56,302 nucleotides of DNA from Gammaproteobacteria bacterium (GTDB lineage: Bacteria; Pseudomonadota; Gammaproteobacteria; SZUA-229). Shown piece by piece: positions 45,517 to 55,446 of this stretch. A program made the position numbers and the translations under genes. The stretch covers positions 1 to 56,302 of the forward strand of contig JAUVDT010000003.1 of assembly GCA_030595185.1 (NCBI GenBank). The letters run 5' to 3'. A model generated the notes under the pieces. The model was given only the letters and a program-made list of their open reading frames with translations, ran no database searches and had not been told where the DNA came from. How positions within the stretch are numbered: position 1 is the first letter of the stretch; the number at the start of each line of letters is the position of its first letter.

Positions 45517-48500
45517 CTATGCTACACCAGCATTCTCATTAACATGCTTAACTATCTCAACAATCTTCTTACTATCATGTTCACCAAAAACCCCTATCAC
45601 CCCATTATCATTAATATTAGTAAATGGTGAATCAAACATAGCTTTTGGCTCCATGGTCCCATTCTTAACCAGGTAATCGACAACTTCATTTAAGAATGTA
45701 ATTTGATCTGGGTGCATTGGCGCCTCAGCCAGGAATTCTGCGAAGGCTTTTTTGGCTGCATTTCTATCTAACCCGACCATTGTTCGTACTAAGATACCTA
45801 ATGGTTGGCCACCAAAAATTTCTGTGTATTTGTCTTTTGGTATTGGGCCATCTTCAGTAAAAAGTATATCTTCTAATGCTTCAATATCTTTAGGGGATAC
45901 TGGTTCATTATTTTTTAATCTTCTTATTGTTATATGATCTTGATGTTCTCTTATAAATCTCTGAACTCTAGCTCTGTAATCAAGAAGCTTACTGTCACTT
46001 TTAACCACATCGTATTCGTCTGTATCTTCTCCAATTTCATCTTCAAAGTTTGTAAAGACATCTTCCTTAGCTTCGTCAGGATCAATGAATCGGATAAGTT
46101 CACGCATGCGCACACGAACACCTTCTAATATTGGTAGTGTGACATCTTGCCACCATTGTTCAGTTTGTAGTTCTTGAATCAAATCTAGTTGTTTCGCTAC
46201 AGCCGGTATTGTTGATTTGCTTTCTAAATCATTCGCTATTCGAATGACTTTTTCCTGATATGAGACTTGCCTCTTACTATTACCCTGGATAGCTATTTGC
46301 AGATTTAATATTATTAAATCAAATCGGCGACGGTATTCATCATCCTCATCTATCGAGGGCAGGCTACTAATTTTTGACACAAGGATATTTACATCGCTCT
46401 CAGTTAACTTGATCCATTTATCACGTTTTGAATATATTTCAACCGCTTTACGTTCTTTCCTTATTATAAAATTATCAAGTTTCATTGAATCAACAGTCAT
46501 ATGCAGCTGATCCTTAAATGTATCAACAAGATCGTTCAACTCCGTTTCATCTGGATTACCATCTTGCAAGACAAGAGCTAATTCTAAACGGCGTTTAAAT
46601 ATCGTTTGTTTTAATGGTTCTTGAACACCTGAATCATAACCGTCCGGGTTAGCATTAAAAAATTCCAAGTTCTGGCAATAATCAAAAACAATAAATTCTT
46701 TTTTATGATTACCGGGGCCAAATAGATTTTCAGATAAGCGAGTACCTCGCCCTATCATCTGCCAGAACTTGGTTTTAGATCGCACCATCTTAAAGAAAAC
46801 AAGGTTAACGACTTCAGGCACATCAATACCAGTATCCAACATATCGACCGATACCGCTATCTGCGGGTACTTATCAACAATGCTAAAGTCATCAATTAAG
46901 CTTTGAGCATATTTAACCGTGAAATCTATTTTCTGACAGAACTGCCCTTTATAGTGTGGGTAGTTTTTATCGAACTGCTGCACAATAAAATCAGCATGTT
47001 TAGTGTTTTTAGCAAAGACGATTGTTTTACCTAACTTATCACCACCCTCTACCTTGATACCATTCAGCATTAAATGCTCAAGCACTTTATTGACCGTATC
47101 AATATTAAACAGCCACTGATTTAATGCCGGTGCCTCTATCTGTTCTTTCAGTTGTCCGGTTTCTTCATCATAAAACCGTTCCTGTAACTCATACTCTTCC
47201 TGTTCTTCTGGTGACAGGTCTTTATAGGTAATGCCTTCACGTTGAAATTTGAGTGGCACTGAGATGGCCCGTGGTGGAACTAAGAAGCCATCCGCCACAG
47301 CCTTATCTAATTCATAAGCATAAGTAGGCTGGTGATCATCTAGTTCAAACAGTTTGTATGTGTTTCGATCAACTTCACCACGCGGTGTTGCTGTTAAACC
47401 TACCAACAAAGAATCAAAGTAATCGAAAATAGCACCGTACTTCTGGTAAACAGATCTATGCGCCTCATCAATAATCACTAAATCAAAATGCGCTACACTA
47501 AATGCTTCTTTCACATCTTTACGAGTGCCATCAATACAATTTAATATCGTCGGATAAGTTGAAAACACAACCCGTGACTCTTCCTGTTTTTTGTCTAACA
47601 AACTCGATACCGAAACATGCGGCTAATGTTTGTTGAATTCACGCTTGGCTTGATTAACCAACGCAACACGATCCGCCAGAAACAATATGCGCCTTGCCCA
47701 GTTAGCTCGCATTAACATATCGACTATCGCAATTGATAAGCGTGTTTTACCGGTACCGGTTGCCATTACTATTAAACTTTTACGCTTTCGTTTTGCACCA
47801 AAGTTTTCCATTACACGGGCAGCCGCTTCCATTTGATAATAACGCCCAGTAATTTCTGTTTTCGATTGTAGCTTACTTAAATCTTCACGCGTGCTTCTCT
47901 GATTGATATGCCACTGCAATTCATCACGTGTTGCAAAGCCCTGTACTTCTCTTGGTGGGTAGAACGTATCATCCCAGATCCATGTAGTGTAACCATTGGA
48001 ATAATAGATAATAGGTCGTTGCTTGAAATGCTTTTCTAAACAATCGGCATACAACTCAGCCTGTCGTTTACCTACTTTTGCATCACTGCGCGTACGCTTA
48101 GCTTCAACCAATGCCAATGGTTTTTTATCACTCCCCCAGAGTACATAATCAACATAGCCCGTACCCGTTCGGCCACCTAGCGAATCTGGCATGCAATCCA
48201 ATACTTCAAATTCTTCTGTGTTTTTTAGTTTCGGGTCCCAGCCTGCTTCACGCAGCATCACATCAATAATAAATTCACGGGTTTCAGCTTCCGTATACTC
48301 ATCACTACCAATGGTTTTTTGATTGTCTTCTTTTACTTGCTGTAATAATGAAAGCTGTTCTTTCAGCTCTTTTAATTCAGCTTCTGTTTGCGTTAGTTTT
48401 TCTTTAGCCTTAATCGCAGCATCATCTTTGGCTTTTAAGTCTTCTTGTATTTTTTCTAATTGATCAACACTTAACTGCGGCTCTTCCGCACCTGCTTTCG

Positions 48501-48924
48501 GTAAATAATTAACGTGGAATTGTTCAGGCTTAGCACTACCTCGAGTATAAACACGCGCTAACCAGCCCAGAAACTGATGCAAGGCAACCGTTGCTTTTAA
48601 ACCTTCTTGTTCAGAAATGGTTTGATCACCATGCACCGCCACATTACCAAGGCGATGGATAAACTTAATGTCATGGAACAAACCTTTTTTAATGTTACTG
48701 GCAAAAGTCGGCTCATGAATCATCGCCGCTAGGCTTTTTTCATAGGGGGCTTTTAATGCAATGTCGTTGACGAATAGCCATTTAAGGGAAAGCTCTAAAG
48801 TACGGCGAGCATAAATGGAGGCAGCGCGAGGATCACGCAGTGCATAGCTTTCTACTTGCTGTGCATCTTGTAGCAAGAAAGCCCAGTGTTCTTTTAAAAA
48901 TGCAAAGTTACTAGCTTGTGACAT
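45517..48924 (-). pseudogene. hsdR: Type I restriction endonuclease subunit HsdR interrupted by in-frame amber codon
   Basis: The gene spans about 1135 codons in one frame, with TAG at 47623-47625 (codon 434). The first part holds an N-terminal DUF4145-like helical region, a coiled coil (about residues 150-205), the PD-(D/E)xK nuclease domain (VDYVLWG...ALVEAKR near 279) and Walker A MATGTGKT (387-394). The second part holds VIIDEAHRS, GLTATPRG, QMIGRGTRL and the C-terminal HsdM-binding region. Homologues usually have Leu after NKH, so one T-to-A change (TTG to TAG) explains the break. Without readthrough neither piece can restrict DNA. The ORF starting at TTG 47601 is only the downstream half. 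Confidence 0.88.
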
Positions 48925-48983
48925 TTCCCACCCTAATTAAACGTTTATTATTATTTTTTTAGTGCCATCATTTATATTTATAT

Positions 48984-49289
48984 TTATATTTTTGCAGGTG
49001 TGTCTTCTAAATTTAACAACCTTTCACTTCGCCAAACTCTAATAACATGAATGATTTTTTCTTCTTTTAAGTAAACGATACGAAAAGGAGAATGTATTAA
49101 TTCACGTATATTTTTTTCATTAAATTCAGGCACCATTCGACCAATTTCTGGGTTATCTATTAGTGTTTCAATATGCGCAATTATATGAATAATAAATTCA
49201 TCGCCTATTTTAGGAACACCTTCATCCGCGTAGTATTTTTTTATTGCTTTTAGATCATTAAATGCAGAATCTGATATTAAGATTTTCAA
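48984..49289 (-). CDS. RelE/ParE-family toxin
   Basis: The 101-aa protein has the RelE/ParE fold signature: an N-terminal ISDSAFNDLKAIKKYY helix, NPEIGRMVPEF, and a C-terminal strand pair with FRIVYLKEEKIIHVIRVWRSER. Most ParE/RelE toxins act on gyrase or ribosomal mRNA; the target here is undetermined. It overlaps the antitoxin gene by 4 bases. It sits between rhuM and hsdR within the restriction locus. Confidence 0.87.
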   Translation of the reverse strand: MKILISDSAFNDLKAIKKYYADEGVPKIGDEFIIHIIAHIETLIDNPEIGRMVPEFNEKNIRELIHSPFRIVYLKEEKIIHVIRVWRSERLLNLEDTPAKI

Positions 49290-49558
49290 ATATTAATACC
49301 CAGTTTCTTTTTAACATCAGAGAGCGTTTGTTCTTTGCCATCTTGTACTTCCATTATGCCTTGTGCAATCGCTTTTATAAAAGCACGTTCTTCTTCAAGA
49401 TTTTCATACTCCTCCAAGCCTTGCACAACAGCGACACCACGCCCACGGCTAGTCAGCAGAATAGGCCGGTGACTGTCTTTAGCTCGGTTTACAATTTTTC
49501 CGGGGTTAATTTTTAGTTCAGATAATGGAATGACATCTTGAGAAAATCGTATTTTCAT
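49286..49558 (-). CDS. Phd/YefM-family antitoxin
   Basis: The 90-aa antitoxin starts FSQDVIPLSELKINPGKIVNRAK, the N-terminal Phd/YefM DNA-binding fold, with PILLTSRGRGVAVVQGLEEYE and a C-terminal helix that should neutralise the downstream toxin. It normally represses its own operon. Confidence 0.87.
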   Translation of the reverse strand: MKIRFSQDVIPLSELKINPGKIVNRAKDSHRPILLTSRGRGVAVVQGLEEYENLEEERAFIKAIAQGIMEVQDGKEQTLSDVKKKLGINI

Positions 49559-49920
49559 TGAATAGTACCTTTTAGTGGTGCTGTTAACTGGTATTGATTA
49601 TAGCAGCCGTTAACTAGAGCGCAATAACCATTTGCCGATTAAAGTGTTTCGCTGCCATGTGTCCTGGTTCCCATCTCCGCGTGGGAACCCATACCATCCT
49701 TAACTACAATTTATTATTTCAGCGCTGTACCAAACTTCTCTATGCATTACCACGCGAGAGCGTGGAAACGAGTATAAAAGCCTTCAATAACTACGCGCTC
49801 TAGCTTTATGTACAAATTAAAACATATCGTCATTCCCGCGCGCGCCTAGCGGGAATCCAGTGGCTTTGAGTAAACTTAAGCTATAGATTCCGGTTCAAAA
49901 GCATACCGGAATGACGGTGA
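49559..49920. other. Repeat-filled gap between antitoxin and rhuM
   Basis: There is no gene in 362 bp. It contains a GGTTCCCATCTCCGCGTGGGAACC hairpin near 49668-49691, a related CCACGCGAGAGCGTGG motif near 49750, and the long palindromic element at 49828-49916. These are dispersed repeat types, so the toxin-antitoxin pair was probably inserted into, or accumulated beside, repeat-rich sequence. Confidence 0.55.
49828..49916. repeat. MITE-like element bounded by CGTCATTCC/GGAATGACG
   Basis: The outer arms are those of the small palindrome at 3528-3560. Inside are two further hairpins: ATTCCCGC...GCGGGAAT and ATTCCGG...CCGGAAT. The 89-bp structure ends 5 bp before the rhuM stop codon. It resembles the common proteobacterial intergenic repeat starting CGTCATTCCCGCG. 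Confidence 0.7.
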
Positions 49921-50949
49921 CTATTTATTTTTACTTTTCCCCACAGCATCCGCCAGTTTTGTTAATTGATCTAGGTCTTTATTATCAACGGCTTTCGCTT
50001 CATCTGATAACCGCTGTTGTGAAAATTGTTCATATTCCTTTTCAGCCAGTTGCTTTGCTAACTGATGAGTCACTTTACCCGCATGATCAAGTATATTACG
50101 ATCATTCAAACTCAAAAAACCATCCAGCTTTTTTATCCAGTCTGTCATGTTCATCGCTATGCGCCGCATTGCCTGACCTTCGGCAAAAACAAGGTATTGC
50201 TCCACCAGGTTATTTAATGCCAGTAACTCATCTTCTTGCAAATAGTTTTTGGCATTCACCACATCTTGTTTACGCACTTTGCTACCACGCCAATTGGTTA
50301 AGCCCATATTGCTTTCACTGCTATTTGCTCGGCTTTTAATTAATTCAGCAGCAGTCTTGCCAGTAATCGCCCAGTGCACTTTATTTTGCACGGTTTTAAA
50401 AAATGAGATACTGCCTTCCAGCGTGGGGTCATAGTCGGTACTGGTGGCATAAATGTCGGTAATTTTCGTGTAAAAGCGTTTTTCACTGGTGCGAATATCC
50501 TGAATGCGGCGGGTCAGCTCTTCAAAATAATCAAAGGGCTGATCGGGATTCTTTAATCGCTCATCATCCAGCACAAAACCTTTTACAATGTATTCTCGTA
50601 GTTGTTGTGTTGCCCATTGACGAAAGCGGGTGGCGGTATGGGATTTAACCCGATAACCGACTGAAATAATGGCGTCCAGATTGTAGTGTTTTAGCTGCCT
50701 TGTAACCTGCCTAGCACCTTCCTGACGAACTACTAAGAAATCCTTAGTAGTTGCCTGCTCATCTAACTCAGCTTCTTTATAGATGTTTTTTAAGTGCATC
50801 AAAATATTTTCAGGCGTAGTGAGAAGAAGCTCTGATAATAGTTTCTGAGTTAGCCAGACAGTTTCATCCTGAAAATGCACATCCAGTTTGGTTTCACCGT
50901 CTTCAGTTTGGTAAATAATAAATTGTGAGGTGTTATCTGATTGTTCCAT
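49921..50949 (-). CDS. rhuM: RhuM-family protein
   Basis: The 342-aa protein matches the virulence RhuM family: FQDETVWLTQKLLSELL at the N-terminus, VRQEGARQVTRQLKHYNLDAI, and VGYRVKSHTATRFRQWATQ. The N-terminal part is a KilA-N/Bro-like DNA-binding segment. The family often sits inside type I restriction operons, as here between hsdS (13-bp gap) and hsdR. Its function is unknown despite the name. Confidence 0.88.
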   Translation of the reverse strand: MEQSDNTSQFIIYQTEDGETKLDVHFQDETVWLTQKLLSELLLTTPENILMHLKNIYKEAELDEQATTKDFLVVRQEGARQVTRQLKHYNLDAIISVGYRVKSHTATRFRQWATQQLREYIVKGFVLDDERLKNPDQPFDYFEELTRRIQDIRTSEKRFYTKITDIYATSTDYDPTLEGSISFFKTVQNKVHWAITGKTAAELIKSRANSSESNMGLTNWRGSKVRKQDVVNAKNYLQEDELLALNNLVEQYLVFAEGQAMRRIAMNMTDWIKKLDGFLSLNDRNILDHAGKVTHQLAKQLAEKEYEQFSQQRLSDEAKAVDNKDLDQLTKLADAVGKSKNK

Positions 50950-50962
50950 TTTATAAATCCAT

Positions 50963-52102
50963 TTATGCCGCTTGAGTTTGTTTGCTTAGTTGGCCGTTGA
51001 AGGCTTGTTGGGTAAGACTCTCAAAAAGTTCTTTTCCTGAAAAGGCATTTAGTTTATTTTTAAAGTCATCATGTTTTTTACGTATATGAAAATATTTGTT
51101 AATGATTTCATCTTTTGGTACTGGAATTTTAACATTACCAACAATCCCTTTATTAAGATTTGGCATTGTTGCGCCTAATGACTCACCTTCCAAATATTTT
51201 TTGATAGCAGCGCTAGACAATAACGTATACAAATATTCAGAGAAGACTCCGGTAATTTTAGGTCTAATAAAAAGGGAGCCCGTACCGCACATCCAACCAT
51301 TCTCTTTTTCAGTTATCAATGCACACCTCCCCATTTCACCTCTTCGCCCCATAATAATATCCCCTTGAGAAAGATGATATTCACTTAAAGAACTATGCTT
51401 ATCACTTGAAATAGAGAGACTACTTTTAGGAACCACATTACCATTTACAATATGAGTGGGATTGATTAATGGAACTCCACCTTCTATGTAGTCTTCTTTA
51501 TGCAGCTGAGTACCAAATGGACCGATTTGAATGTGAGCAATATCCTTCAAGTTTTTTATTTCAAATCCCTTCGGATTCGTTACCGGATCACCAAACATTT
51601 CCAGAAAAACGGAGCGGAGGAGTTGGTCGGTGAGGTCGATGGCTTGCTGGCGTTTGCGGCGTATGGCATCGGCCTTGTCCAGAATCGCAGCGATGCGTTT
51701 TTGTTCTTTTAGGGGTGGGAGTGGGATTTTTAGCCGTTTTACAAATTTAAAATGGCGACTATAACCAGCATCTTCTGGAAGCCTTGCTTGCTTCAAAAAA
51801 TAATACAAATATTTTTCATCTAAAGAATCTGACAAAGGTTTAAGAACTTTTACCCCATCCGCACCCAAAGCAAAAGCCTGATCAACAAATTTTATTTCTC
51901 GAGTATGATCACCAAAAATAACAACTGGTAATTCAGACTTACATGCTAAATCTTCATCATCTATATATCCGCCAATATATCCTTTTCCCTGATCAATTAC
52001 AGGCAAAACACCTTGCTCTAAATAATCACCAGATTTGATTTTTGCATTACCAGATGTGACATCTTTGACAGCATCAGTAAATAATACTGAACCCCAGCTC
52101 AC
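50963..52102 (-). CDS. hsdS: Type I restriction specificity subunit HsdS
   Basis: The 379-aa protein has two target-recognition domains. TRD1 is about residues 1-130, ending LKIPLPPLKEQKRIAAIL. A central conserved helix (about 135-175, DKADAIRRKRQQAIDL) follows, then TRD2 (about 180-340) and a second distal helix. Each TRD should read half of the bipartite site; the target cannot be predicted here. It overlaps hsdM by 4 bases. No internal repeats that would permit TRD shuffling are evident. Confidence 0.92.
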   Translation of the reverse strand: MSWGSVLFTDAVKDVTSGNAKIKSGDYLEQGVLPVIDQGKGYIGGYIDDEDLACKSELPVVIFGDHTREIKFVDQAFALGADGVKVLKPLSDSLDEKYLYYFLKQARLPEDAGYSRHFKFVKRLKIPLPPLKEQKRIAAILDKADAIRRKRQQAIDLTDQLLRSVFLEMFGDPVTNPKGFEIKNLKDIAHIQIGPFGTQLHKEDYIEGGVPLINPTHIVNGNVVPKSSLSISSDKHSSLSEYHLSQGDIIMGRRGEMGRCALITEKENGWMCGTGSLFIRPKITGVFSEYLYTLLSSAAIKKYLEGESLGATMPNLNKGIVGNVKIPVPKDEIINKYFHIRKKHDDFKNKLNAFSGKELFESLTQQAFNGQLSKQTQAA

Positions 52103-53562
52103 AACATCGTCCTCAACTCTTTCAAATCAGATTGTATTTCAGATTCCAACGCTTCAAGTTGATCCAGAATTATTTGAGGCTCATCGTATTTCACTTCCTC
52201 ATATTCAATTTCTTTGTATCGATTAATTGAAAGGTCATATTTGTTAGCCGCTATGTCATTTTTATCCACAACAAACGCTTTAGACTTTTTATCCTCAAAA
52301 CCTTCGCTTTTCTTTTGCCACTGTTTGTATTTTTCGACAATGTCTGGAATGTCGTTAGCCTCTATCGGTGCTCGTTTGTCATCTAAACTAAGACCATCAG
52401 CTTCCATATCATAAAACCAAACCTTATCCGTACCACCTGAGTCAGTACGGGTAAAAATAAGTATCGCAGTTGAAACACCGGCATAAGGTTTGAAAACTCC
52501 GGATGGCATTGAGATAACGGCATCGAGTTTATGTTCTTCTATTAGCGTTTGACGTAATTGCTGATGCGCTTTGCTAGAACCAAACAGCACACCATCTGGC
52601 ACGATGCAGGCACAGCGACCACCTGGTTTGAGTTGTTTTAGAAACAGGCTGATAAATAGCAATTCGGTCTTTTTGGTTTTGCTGACTTGCAGCAGATCTT
52701 TGGCTACGCCGTCTGCATCTAATGAACCTTTGAAAGGCGGGTTAGCCAAGATTAGTGTGTATGCATTTCGTTTGTCGGCATGGTCTTCACTTAATGAGTC
52801 GCGGTATTCGATGCTTGGGTTGTCGATGCCGTGCAAGGTCATGTTCATGGCGCCGATACGCAGCATGGATGAGTCGAAATCTGAGCCATGGAACATATGC
52901 TGATGGAAATGTTCTTTCTGCTCGTTATCTAACAATATGTCTTTGTGAGTTTCTTCCAGGTAGGCCGCTGCGGTCATTAAAAAGCCGCAGGTGCCACAGG
53001 CGGGATCACAGATAATGTCTTTAGGTGTTGGCGCTGTTAGCTCGACCATCATTCTGATGATATGACGCGGGGTACGGAACTGGCCGTTTTGCCCTGCTGT
53101 GGCGATTTTGGAGAGCATGTATTCGTACAGGTCACCCTTGGTGTCACGGTCTTCCATGGGGATGGCGTCGATCATATTGACGACTTTATCCAGTAGTGCC
53201 GGGTTGGGTACGATAAACACCGCGTCTTTCATAAACTTGGTGTAGGAACTGCCCGCGTTGCCGTTCATGTCTTTAATAAACGGGAATACTTTGTCACGGA
53301 AGGTATTGAATTTCTTTTCTGGCTCAAAATCTTTAAAACGTGACCAGCGCAGCTCGTCCTGACCTTTACTGAAAATTGGGTTTTCAATCTTGCCACCCAG
53401 TAGATTAGCTTGCGCTTCTCTGTTGGTGTGAATGTCATCAATTCGCTTAGCGAACAGTAGATAAGTAACTTGCTCGATGACAGATAAGGGGTTAGATATG
53501 CCACCTGTATAGATAGTGAGCCATAACTGGTCGATTTTGCTTTTTAATTCGCCGGTGATCAT
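52099..53562 (-). CDS. hsdM: Type I DNA methyltransferase subunit HsdM (altered SAM motif)
   Basis: The 487-aa N6-adenine methyltransferase subunit has the N-terminal HsdM helical domain (about residues 1-130) and the catalytic domain with NPPF (274-277). SAM-binding motif I reads DPACGTCGF (186-194), where the family has DPACGTGGF; the second glycine is Cys192 (codon TGC, plus-strand 52987-52989). That glycine lies in the SAM-binding loop, so activity may be reduced or lost. With hsdR also broken, the locus looks degraded. It leads the operon hsdM-hsdS-rhuM. Confidence 0.92.
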   Translation of the reverse strand: MITGELKSKIDQLWLTIYTGGISNPLSVIEQVTYLLFAKRIDDIHTNREAQANLLGGKIENPIFSKGQDELRWSRFKDFEPEKKFNTFRDKVFPFIKDMNGNAGSSYTKFMKDAVFIVPNPALLDKVVNMIDAIPMEDRDTKGDLYEYMLSKIATAGQNGQFRTPRHIIRMMVELTAPTPKDIICDPACGTCGFLMTAAAYLEETHKDILLDNEQKEHFHQHMFHGSDFDSSMLRIGAMNMTLHGIDNPSIEYRDSLSEDHADKRNAYTLILANPPFKGSLDADGVAKDLLQVSKTKKTELLFISLFLKQLKPGGRCACIVPDGVLFGSSKAHQQLRQTLIEEHKLDAVISMPSGVFKPYAGVSTAILIFTRTDSGGTDKVWFYDMEADGLSLDDKRAPIEANDIPDIVEKYKQWQKKSEGFEDKKSKAFVVDKNDIAANKYDLSINRYKEIEYEEVKYDEPQIILDQLEALESEIQSDLKELRTML

Positions 53563-53866
53563 TAAAGATAAACTACTTAATAAGTATGTAATGAAACATT
53601 CTGCCGAGTAACACCGGTATATGCAACTGATTGAGACTGTAGTTTATATATTAAACAAACAGCTAATAGGAAGGAGGTTAACTTTTGAACAGAGACTGGT
53701 CATACCAAACCTGTAAATCTATCGGCATAAGGTTATTTGCTTCAATTGTCCAATGTAGGTATTGCTGATAGCTCATAAACATTGACCGACAATGCCCTTG
53801 CAACATTGTCGGTCAGGTTAAACGATAACTGATTATAATTTCATCCAGCGATTAACTAATACAGCC
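53563..53866. other. Gap upstream of hsdM with strong SD, mini-ORF and hairpin
   Basis: The gap should contain the hsdM promoter (minus strand). On the plus strand AGGAAGGAGG (53668-53677) precedes a TTG (53685) and a 27-codon frame ending TGA at 53768 (NRDWSYQTCK...). Fifteen bases later comes a hairpin with a perfect 12-bp stem (53783-53794/53804-53815). No T-run follows. Whether the mini-ORF is translated is unknown. Confidence 0.4.
53783..53815. repeat. Perfect 12-bp stem-loop
   Basis: TGACCGACAATG and CATTGTCGGTCA enclose CCCTTGCAA. It lies between the 48-aa gene (minus) and hsdM (minus), downstream of the former by 50 bp. It may be that gene's terminator despite lacking a T-tract, or an operator. 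Confidence 0.6.
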
Positions 53867-54013
53867 TTATTCATCATCATCGTTTTGGTTACCGCCTCCG
53901 TATTCAGGATTATTTGGGTTTAACTGGTCAGCATGGTTATCCATAGAGTCCTGATATGCATCATTTTCTGGGTTCATACTGTCGCTTCGGTCATCATTAG
54001 GATCTCTGCTCAT
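53867..54013 (-). CDS. 48-aa acidic Asn/Asp-rich protein
   Basis: This short gene has an AAAGG ribosome binding site, an ATG at 54013 and a TAA ending at 53867. The protein starts MSRDPNDDRSDSMNP and is very acidic, with two loosely repeated units (MNPENDAYQDSMDN and LNPNNPEYGGGNQN). It has no hydrophobic segment. The NPxNxxY repeats recall small hydrophilic proteins of unknown function in other Gammaproteobacteria. Composition and ribosome binding site favour a real gene. Confidence 0.55.
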   Translation of the reverse strand: MSRDPNDDRSDSMNPENDAYQDSMDNHADQLNPNNPEYGGGNQNDDDE

Positions 54014-54119
54014 TTTTATACACCTTTACTTAGTTTATAGTTGCTTTAAATAGTACGTCCTCGAACGTGCCTTATTTAATAACATTCATTAGTAAATATC
54101 AGGGACATTTGACTGAAAT

Positions 54120-55262
54120 ATGGTATCTCGAAAAGATAATAATAAAAACAGGCAATCCTTCAGCAACATCATCCCTGAAGAGGACCCTATCAATAGAGGC
54201 TTGTTATTTTACAACTTACCGCATCGCTTGCTCATTCACAGTGGCTTGTATGAATCTCAATCAGACTATGTTGTACAAGCTACCCGTATACTTAAAAACG
54301 ATCCAAATATTGGCGCTGATGATCAATATTTTAGAAAATTTCGAGAGTGTACCCTAACCAGAGAGGATGTAGTAAAAGAAGCCAGATCACTATACCCACC
54401 AGAACTTGCGGATACAGTTATTTCATTTACGGATGATCTTTTGGAAAATAAGACAATTGGTGCCTGGTCATTTTTATCTAGCCCAATAATACGTGAGCTT
54501 CAGATAGTAAGTGATCCTGAAGTACGCAAATACTTAGAATTTATTCTGGCGCTCTGTGATGTCGATGAAAAATTTTTAACTCAACGCTCCCAGAACCCCG
54601 ATTTCGACATTGATGCACTAGCCAGTGAATGGTTTATTCTGGATACTGACTTTAAAACCAACAGAGTCGAGAGCAAAAGTGTTCAGTTTAATCTTGGCTT
54701 ATTATTACACTGGATGGCTTTATTTGAACACTATCTTGATTTAACAGTCGCCTCTAAAAAAGACAAAAGAATAACCTTCAATAAATACCTACCTAAGAGC
54801 ACTCAGACGAATAAATTAACAAATAGCGTCAATGTGTTTTTAGAGAAGATAAAAAATGAGTGGCTTATAGAAAACTCTTTAAAGAATAACTGGGAGGCGT
54901 TTTTCTCAGAAATATCTTCAAAGATTAATGAGCATTCAATTGATGGAAAAGAAGTTGATGCGGAAGCTGTAAAGAAACAGATTAATAGGATTAGAAAAGG
55001 AAAAAATAAACTAACCATCAATATCTTTATAGAAAGACTGGCTATCTTAAATGGACGTATAGAAGTTGACGACACATCTCCCCAATTATTGGTAATACCC
55101 TTTATTCAGGTCATTAGTAGCTTTCAGGATGAATTATTAGACTATGGCCTAGAAGCAGAATGTATTGAAAGAATATTTCAGACTTATCCCGCTTATATTG
55201 CTTTAGTTTCTAAACGATTTAAAGAGTACTGTAAGACAGGACAACTAAAGCCACAGGTATAA
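54120..55262 (+). CDS. 380-aa soluble, mostly helical protein, unknown function
   Basis: The family is not recognised. The long, cleanly open frame starts at the ATG at 54120; the ribosome binding site is weak. The sequence is predicted mostly alpha-helical with no signal peptide, TM segment or evident catalytic motif. A Lys-rich central part (about residues 200-300, KQINRIRKGKNKLTI) could bind nucleic acid. It lies divergently from the 48-aa gene, in the restriction island, so a defence or mobile-element role is possible but unproven. Confidence 0.7.
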   Translation: MVSRKDNNKNRQSFSNIIPEEDPINRGLLFYNLPHRLLIHSGLYESQSDYVVQATRILKNDPNIGADDQYFRKFRECTLTREDVVKEARSLYPPELADTVISFTDDLLENKTIGAWSFLSSPIIRELQIVSDPEVRKYLEFILALCDVDEKFLTQRSQNPDFDIDALASEWFILDTDFKTNRVESKSVQFNLGLLLHWMALFEHYLDLTVASKKDKRITFNKYLPKSTQTNKLTNSVNVFLEKIKNEWLIENSLKNNWEAFFSEISSKINEHSIDGKEVDAEAVKKQINRIRKGKNKLTINIFIERLAILNGRIEVDDTSPQLLVIPFIQVISSFQDELLDYGLEAECIERIFQTYPAYIALVSKRFKEYCKTGQLKPQV

Positions 55263-55446
55263 CAAACTTTACTTAAGTTTATATTAGAAATAACTGACCC
55301 TTATACCGTTTATAAACAGCATCCCTGTTATTCAACTCAGCATAGCTGATGTTAGCCAGTATTTTTTTCATGTAATCCTGACCATGATTTCTAAATACAT
55401 TACTGTTATGATTCAACACACAATTTAATTATCAAAAGGAATTGAT

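Noticed and set aside
45517..47601. Separate 694-aa helicase gene starting at a TTG
   Set aside because: It is in the same frame as the upstream HsdR half, separated only by one TAG, lacks a ribosome binding site, and begins in the middle of the helicase domain.
42809..47625. Genome-wide recoding of TAG as an amino acid
   Set aside because: TAG ends many intact genes in this window at the expected place (chemoreceptor, GGDEF-EAL at 17359, DUF2007, gspI, fic), so it is a normal stop codon here.
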